DNA of 64,000 bases from Streptomyces canus (GTDB taxonomy: Bacteria; Actinomycetota; Actinomycetes; Streptomycetales; Streptomycetaceae): the NCBI RefSeq assembly GCF_030816965.1, contig NZ_JAUSYQ010000002.1:9910001-9974000 (forward strand), read 5' to 3'. The notes beneath the pieces were generated by a model. That model saw only the letters and a list, made by a program, of their open reading frames with translations. It searched no databases and was not told the origin of the DNA. Numbering within the stretch: the first letter of the stretch is position 1; every line of letters starts with the position of its first letter. Below, piece after piece: positions 59,372-64,000 of the stretch. The position numbers were made by a program, and so were the translations under genes.

Positions 59372-59643
59372 ACCCTCACGTTACCGGAGGGTCTCCCGGG
59401 GTGATCCACTGCCTGGCCCAAGGCGCTGAGGCGGATGCCGCTGGGCGACCCTCGTCATAACCGTGATTGCCGTTGTCGCCACCGACAATCTGGCCCTCGC
59501 CGTCGTAGTGGGCTCCATCACTGCGGGCCCCCGCACCCGGCGGGCGTTTCCACGGCTGGCGCATCGTCGCCTGCAGCGCCCTCGCGATGGCGACGCCCAT
59601 ACCCCGCCGGACCACGAGCGTCCCGGTCCTGCCCGTGCACCCG

Positions 59644-60024
59644 TCAGACGTCGAAGCGGCGGCGGGCGGCCTCGATGTGACCGAGGTACTGGTGGGTCCA
59701 GCCGCACATGCCGTCGACCGTGGCTCGCAGGGCTTGTCCCGGCTCGGTCAGGGTGTACTCGACCCGCGGCGGCACGGTGGGGTGCACCTTCCGCTCGACC
59801 AGGCCGTAGCGCTCCAGCATGCGTAGGTTCTGGGTGAGCATCTTGTGGCTGATGCCCTCGACCTCGTTGCGCAACTCGCTGAAGCGCAGGGTGCGCTCTC
59901 CGAGAGCCTCGATGATCAGGAACGCCCACTTGTTGGCGACGTCCGAGAAGATCTCTCGCGCCAGAGAGTCCGCGCGCCTCAGGTCCGCGTCTTCGGGCGA
60001 GCCCGTGAACTGCTTGGTCACCAT
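59644..60024 (-). CDS. HxlR-family regulator
   Basis: The 126-residue protein has the HxlR winged helix: SDVANKWAFLIIEALGERTL, RFSELRNEVEGISHKMLTQN, LRMLERYGLVERKVHPTVPP and RVEYTLTEPGQALRATVDGM. The SHKMLTQNLRMLE recognition helix is diagnostic. It is divergent from the RidA gene with 142 bases between them and probably regulates it. HxlR proteins often respond to reactive carbonyl or electrophile compounds; the usual N-terminal sensing cysteine is absent here. Confidence 0.9.
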   Translation of the reverse strand: MVTKQFTGSPEDADLRRADSLAREIFSDVANKWAFLIIEALGERTLRFSELRNEVEGISHKMLTQNLRMLERYGLVERKVHPTVPPRVEYTLTEPGQALRATVDGMCGWTHQYLGHIEAARRRFDV

Positions 60025-60166
60025 CAGGTTCCCCAGTCACTGAAAAGTGCGTTCTTCCAGGTCAATGGACACTCTCCTACAGTTCCCGAGTAACCACAAG
60101 AGAGCGCGTGCCTCTCGGTTCCGCAGGAGCGAACCCGCGGGCTCTCATGGCAAGGAGGCAGGCAGC

Positions 60167-60568
60167 ATGACCACCGTCGACGTCTTCAATCACCACGTGC
60201 CGGCCGAGAGCGACTTCGGATACTCGCAGGCGATCAGGTCCGATGACCTGATCCACGTCTCCGGACAGCTCTCGCTCGACGAAGCGGGCAATTTCCTCCA
60301 TGCGGACGACTTCGCCGCCCAGCTCAAGCAGACCTACGCCAACTTCGACAGGATCCTGAACCACTACGGCGCCACCCGGAACCAGATCGTCTCGCAGACC
60401 CTGTACGTGGTGAACCTGCAGCAGAACGCCCGGGCGGTCTCGGAAGGCAACCTGAGGTACTTCGGCGACCACCGCCCGGTCAGCACAGTCCTCGGCGTCT
60501 GTGAACTGACCTTCCCCGGCCAGGTCGTCGAGACCAGCTTCATCATCGACACCAAGCTGACCGCCTGA
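60167..60568 (+). CDS. RidA/YjgF-family protein
   Basis: RidA proteins hydrolyse reactive enamine/imine intermediates from PLP enzymes. The 133-residue product has FGYSQAIRSDDLIHVSGQLS at the N-terminus, QLKQTYANFDRILNHYGATR, and TVLGVCELTFPGQVVETSFI. True RidA has a key arginine in the R-P-S-R-x-x-V region. Here the segment is GDHRPVSTVLGV, so activity may differ. AAGGAGG lies eight bases before the ATG; the frame is open further upstream without support. The divergent HxlR gene is its likely regulator. Confidence 0.85.
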   Translation: MTTVDVFNHHVPAESDFGYSQAIRSDDLIHVSGQLSLDEAGNFLHADDFAAQLKQTYANFDRILNHYGATRNQIVSQTLYVVNLQQNARAVSEGNLRYFGDHRPVSTVLGVCELTFPGQVVETSFIIDTKLTA

Positions 60569-60676
60569 GCCCGGTCCCGTCCGGTCCGGCAGGAGGCGAA
60601 CAGCGACGGTGTCCAGGGCGGCGGGGCCCTGGGTACCGTCGGAGCCCCGGCACCCGCGGCTCGAACCGCACGGGCC

Positions 60677-63523
60677 TCACCCGCCGAAGGAAGGCCTCGG
60701 CGTGAGCCCCGCCATCAGGCCTGCCAGAGCCGCGCGCGAGGAGACTCCCGTCTTGCGGTAGACCCGGGAGATGTGGGTCTCGACCGTGCGGCGGCTCAGG
60801 CAGAGTTGTTCGGCGATCGCCGGGCTGGTCAGGCCGTCGGCGACGAGGTCGGCGATCTCCCTTTCGCGGACGGTCAGTTGGGCGAGCCGGCGCGTGGGCC
60901 CGTCGTCGGCGGCGACCACCGCCGGGCCGACCGCCTCGGCAAGCCCGGCCAGCATTCCGCAGCCACTGGCCGCGGCGAGCCGCCGCCCGCGGTGCCAGGC
61001 CGCCTGCCCGCGCCGCGCACCGCGCGGGTCCGCCGCCAGCAGAGGGGCGCCGAAGAGCAGGGAGAACGCCTCCCAGAACACCGCTCCGCTGCGTGCGCTC
61101 TCCTCGGCCGCCGCCTGGAAAAGGTCCGCCGCCGCGCCGTCGTCACCGAGACCGAGTCGTAGGTGCGCGGCGCTGCGCATGGCCGAGGCACGCTGTACGG
61201 GCAGATCGAGCCTCTCGGCCTCTGTGCGGGCTCGCTCGGCCCAGTCCTTCGCCGCGTCCAGGTCACCCATGGTGACGGCGGCGGTCACCAGGACCTCCAG
61301 GAACAACGGGCGCATGGAGGGCTGCATCCGCCGCAGGCCGGGGCCGCCGGCACGCAGTACCGCCTCCCGGGCGCGGGCCGGGTCGCCGGCGGTGAGCGCC
61401 GCGTAGCCGAGCACGCACCAGGCGATGGTCGCCCACCAGTTGACGCCCCCACCCGCCGCGGCCACGGCTTCCTCCGCGGTGGCCAGTGGCCGCGGATCGC
61501 CGGGTGGGCAGGCGTCCGCCAGGGCGTGGGCTCTGGTCGCCAGGACGAAGGCGAGCAGTTCGTCGCTGCCGATGCCGCGGGCGATGTCCTCGGCCTCTTC
61601 GGACAGCTCCACCGCCGACGCGAGCCGGCAGGTCTGGATGCGCACATGGGTCTTGCACAGCAGCAGGTGGGGCAGGAGGTAGAGCTGGCCGGTGCGGCGG
61701 GCTATGGCCAGGCCGCGGTCGGCGTGCCGCTCGGCGTCGGTGAAGCGCTCCAGGAACGCCTCCGCCCAGGCCAGCCGGACCAGCGGCTCGCACAGGTCGG
61801 TCAGATCGCCGTCCGGCAGCGAGTCCACGAGGGCCGCCGCCCGGCGGGTGAAGTCCTCCGCCGCGGCCGTCTCCCCCTCGTACGCCTCTCCCAGCGCCGC
61901 GACGCTCAGCGCACCCGCCACCCCCGTCTCGTCCCCGAGACGGCGGGCCACCTCCAGGGTGTGTGCCACCTCGGAGCGCACCGCCGGGTAGGAGGTGTCG
62001 TGCGGGGCCGAGGAGCCCAACTCCAGGCCCAGGGCCACCTGATCGGCGAGCGACGGCGCGGGATCAGTGCGGTGCAGTTCGCGGCGCAGCAGGGCGGCCG
62101 CCTCCGCGTAACGGCCCAAATGGCGCTCCATGACGGCGCACAGCACAACAGCGGACGCCCGCGACCCCGTCCCGTCGTCCGGGTCGGGCAGGGCGATCAC
62201 CTGGTGCAACAGGTCTCGGCTCTCCCGGAGCCGGCCGCCGACGCCCAGCGCCCGGGCCCGCCGCAGCATCAACTCGCGCCGTCTGCTCGCGTGTTCCGGC
62301 GTGTGTGGAAGGTGCCGCAGCACCACCTCCAGCCAGTGCGCGCTGCTCGCGGGCGCCGTGTGCGCGGCCTGCTCGGCGGCCTCGTCCAGCACGGCAGCCG
62401 CCCGTGGATCCCAGCCGGACAGCGACTGCTCGGCGTGGTGCGCCCGCTCGGCCAGCGGGGCGCCGGTCCGGGCGAGTTCGGCGCCGACGAGCCGGTGGGT
62501 CTGCGTGCGCAGCCAAGGATCGGTGCCGTCGCGGACGAGGCTGCGCAGCACGGGGTGGCGCAGTGCGAGCCGCCCGTGCGGTCCGGTGCGCAGCAGGTCG
62601 CGCCTGGTCAGTACGGCGAGGTCCGCGGCCAGTTGTCCCGGCTCGTGGCCGGTCACCGGGCCGAGCAGCGCGGGTGTGGCGTGATCGCCCAGCGCGGCCA
62701 CCACTTGGACGAGTCGGCCCTGCGACGGCGTGAGCGGGGTCAGCTCGTCCAGCAGCAGCGCCCCGAGGCCGGTCGTGGACAGTCGGCTCACCGACGCGCC
62801 CTCGCGGTGCGCCTGGAGCAGGGTCAGCAGGTACAGCGGGTTGCCCTCGCTCGCCGTGAAGAGCCGGACGGCCTCGTCGCGGGCCAGGTGGGGGGTGAGC
62901 AGCTCGACGCCTTCCCGCTCGTCGAGCGGGCCCAGGACCGTCCGCCGTACTGTGCCGGCGTCGATGCCGCGGGTGAGGGTCGCGGTGAGCGATGCGGGGC
63001 TCTGCCGGTCGCGGCGGGCCAGGACCAGCAGGACACGGGCGCGCACGGGGTGGCGTACGAGATGGTCGAGGAGTTCCAGCGACGCGGCGTCCGCCCAGTG
63101 CATGTCGTCCAGGACCACGACCAGCGCAGACCCCGCGGCATGCGTCAACAGGGCGGCGGTGGCCCGGTGCAGGTGGAAGCGGTCGGTGCGGCGAGGAGCA
63201 CCGCTGAGCACCGGGGCGACCTCGGCGGCCCCCGGGAAGGACTCCACGGCCTGCGGATCGAGGTCGCAGAAGGCGTCGGTGAACGGCTGGAAGGGGATGT
63301 GGCGTTCGTACTCCGTCGCCCGGCCGCGCAGTACCGCCGCCCCGCGCCGCGTCGCGCCCAGGCACAGCTCATGGACCAGCCGGCTCTTGCCGATGCCCGC
63401 CTCACCGCTGATGTCCAGCACCGCCGGGCGGCCGGGCACGTCCCCCACCACATCGGCCAGCAGCCGCTCCACCCGCGCGAGTTCAGCCTCTCTGCCGACC
63501 AGCGGTGTCCGTTGCGTCGTCAT
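60677..63523 (-). CDS. LAL-type LuxR-family regulator with AAA/NACHT-like ATPase
   Basis: This is a large ATP-binding LuxR-family (LAL) regulator of 948 residues. The N-terminal STAND-type ATPase has Walker A GEAGIGKSRL (Lys46), a Walker B-like VVVLDDMHWADAASLE, and an arginine-rich sensor region. The centre (about 330-870) is a helical TPR-like repeat array. The last 65 residues are a LuxR-type helix-turn-helix, LTVREREIADLVADGLTSPA then LSRRTVETHISRVYRKTG. LAL proteins often control pathway clusters for secondary metabolites or sugars. The target is unknown, but direct repeats lie about 170 bases upstream of its start. Confidence 0.93.
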   Translation of the reverse strand: MTTQRTPLVGREAELARVERLLADVVGDVPGRPAVLDISGEAGIGKSRLVHELCLGATRRGAAVLRGRATEYERHIPFQPFTDAFCDLDPQAVESFPGAAEVAPVLSGAPRRTDRFHLHRATAALLTHAAGSALVVVLDDMHWADAASLELLDHLVRHPVRARVLLVLARRDRQSPASLTATLTRGIDAGTVRRTVLGPLDEREGVELLTPHLARDEAVRLFTASEGNPLYLLTLLQAHREGASVSRLSTTGLGALLLDELTPLTPSQGRLVQVVAALGDHATPALLGPVTGHEPGQLAADLAVLTRRDLLRTGPHGRLALRHPVLRSLVRDGTDPWLRTQTHRLVGAELARTGAPLAERAHHAEQSLSGWDPRAAAVLDEAAEQAAHTAPASSAHWLEVVLRHLPHTPEHASRRRELMLRRARALGVGGRLRESRDLLHQVIALPDPDDGTGSRASAVVLCAVMERHLGRYAEAAALLRRELHRTDPAPSLADQVALGLELGSSAPHDTSYPAVRSEVAHTLEVARRLGDETGVAGALSVAALGEAYEGETAAAEDFTRRAAALVDSLPDGDLTDLCEPLVRLAWAEAFLERFTDAERHADRGLAIARRTGQLYLLPHLLLCKTHVRIQTCRLASAVELSEEAEDIARGIGSDELLAFVLATRAHALADACPPGDPRPLATAEEAVAAAGGGVNWWATIAWCVLGYAALTAGDPARAREAVLRAGGPGLRRMQPSMRPLFLEVLVTAAVTMGDLDAAKDWAERARTEAERLDLPVQRASAMRSAAHLRLGLGDDGAAADLFQAAAEESARSGAVFWEAFSLLFGAPLLAADPRGARRGQAAWHRGRRLAAASGCGMLAGLAEAVGPAVVAADDGPTRRLAQLTVREREIADLVADGLTSPAIAEQLCLSRRTVETHISRVYRKTGVSSRAALAGLMAGLTPRPSFGG

Positions 63524-63693
63524 GCCTCAAGCCCCCCACGGCAGTTGTGCCCCCGCACATCCTGTCGTACGCCAGTGACAACCTGCGGGTTCGTGTCCGC
63601 GATCTCACACCGCGTCGACGCCGGGCGCCGGACCATGAGCGTCGAGCAGCGGCACGGCGAGGTCTCGTCCGGCGGGGACGAGCGGATGCGGAA

Positions 63694-63716
63694 ACTACGT
63701 AACCGGACTACGTAAC
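63694..63716. repeat. Tandem ACTACGTAAC repeats
   Basis: Two identical 10-mers, ACTACGTAAC, are separated by three bases (13-base period). Each holds the palindrome TACGTA. They are between the LAL gene and the divergent membrane protein gene, so they are a candidate binding site for a regulator of either. Confidence 0.5.
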
Positions 63717-63816
63717 AGCACGATCGCCCCGGCCCGACACTCGCGGAAAGATCAAGTCCGTGGGAGCCGCGGCTATTGCCGCACCAGGAAGGTTCCGCGG
63801 ATTCGGGGGAGGACGG

Positions 63817-64000
63817 ATGTTGATCGTCGGCATCGTGGCAGGCATGGCCCTGCTGGCTGTCCTGATCGTCGTATGGGTGATCCGGCGGTCGGACGGCCGC
63901 TACCGGTTCCGGCCGTCGTTCGAGGCGGCCTGCGAGGTCACGGTCGGCGGCCGCACACTCGTGGCGTACTCCGGGCACCGCAAGGTGATCCGGCTCGCGG
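63817..64000 (+). CDS. Small membrane-anchored protein (partial, 5' part only)
   Basis: The visible 61 codons encode an N-terminal membrane helix (MLIVGIVAGMALLAVLIVVW) and the start of a soluble domain (YRFRPSFEAACEVTVGGRTL, then VAYSGHRKVIRLA). GGGGGAGG lies four bases before the ATG, which supports this start. The stop is beyond the right edge. No family can be named from this part. It is divergent from the LAL regulator and could be its target. Confidence 0.65.
   Translation, partial: MLIVGIVAGMALLAVLIVVWVIRRSDGRYRFRPSFEAACEVTVGGRTLVAYSGHRKVIRLA

Overview
The window looks like Streptomyces or a very close relative. Base composition is about 70% G+C with strong G/C bias at third codon positions, GTG starts are common, genes are often joined by 4-base ATGA or GTGA overlaps, and twin-arginine-type export signals, MmyB-type regulators, a LAL regulator and perfect CebR-type operators are present. 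The mix of catabolic operons, secreted hydrolases and many decayed gene fragments fits a chromosome arm more than the core; that placement is an inference. I see no tRNA, rRNA, CRISPR array or intact mobile element.

1-14.8 kb: an aromatic amino acid route. On the minus strand a paa operon (paaN, thiolase, paaF, paaH, paaG, paaA, paaB, paaC, paaD, the last running off the left edge) breaks down phenylacetyl-CoA. Upstream lie the E1 alpha, E1 beta and E2 genes of a 2-oxoacid dehydrogenase with a divergent AsnC/Lrp regulator, then a second PaaN-like gene that has lost its catalytic residues, and a HisC-like aminotransferase. Together they could turn phenylalanine into phenylpyruvate, then phenylacetyl-CoA, then central metabolites.

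15-30.5 kb: mixed single genes and regulator/target pairs. These are a lipoprotein, a frameshifted LysR gene, a secreted GH30 xylanase behind a CebR box, SDR/MmyB, D-amino-acid oxidase/LysR, ArsR-like/DoxX, TetR/FAD monooxygenase and a fatty acid desaturase. From 20.4 to 25.9 kb the stretch is full of relics (WD40, Fic toxin, IS5-type transposase, SecF). An acetyltransferase/IF-1 operon sits among them, with a leader peptide and anti-Shine-Dalgarno pairing that look like a translational attenuator.

30.5-40.4 kb: an N5-(carboxyethyl)ornithine synthase-like gene, a four-gene operon of small uncharacterised and membrane proteins, and divergent from it a compact three-gene operon. That operon ends in a 1003-residue TPR-CHAT protease, preceded by two proteins I do not recognise. 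It is the best candidate here for an undescribed conflict or stress system.

40.7-52.2 kb: a complete L-fucose module. It holds a FadR-type GntR regulator, a ribose-type ABC transporter, FAH hydrolase, fuconate dehydratase, SDR, aldo/keto reductase and a secreted GH29 alpha-L-fucosidase with a ricin-type CBM. Five copies of a 15-bp operator (consensus ATACATC-C-GATGTAT) sit only in its control regions.

52.3-56.9 kb: plant cell wall attack. An expansin-like protein, a GH12-CBM2 endoglucanase and a CebR-type LacI regulator carry CebR boxes, followed by truncated remains of a sugar-binding protein, a transketolase and a transaldolase. 56.9-64 kb: a spermidine-synthase-like methyltransferase, an RNase J, HxlR/RidA, a LAL-type LuxR regulator and the start of a membrane protein.
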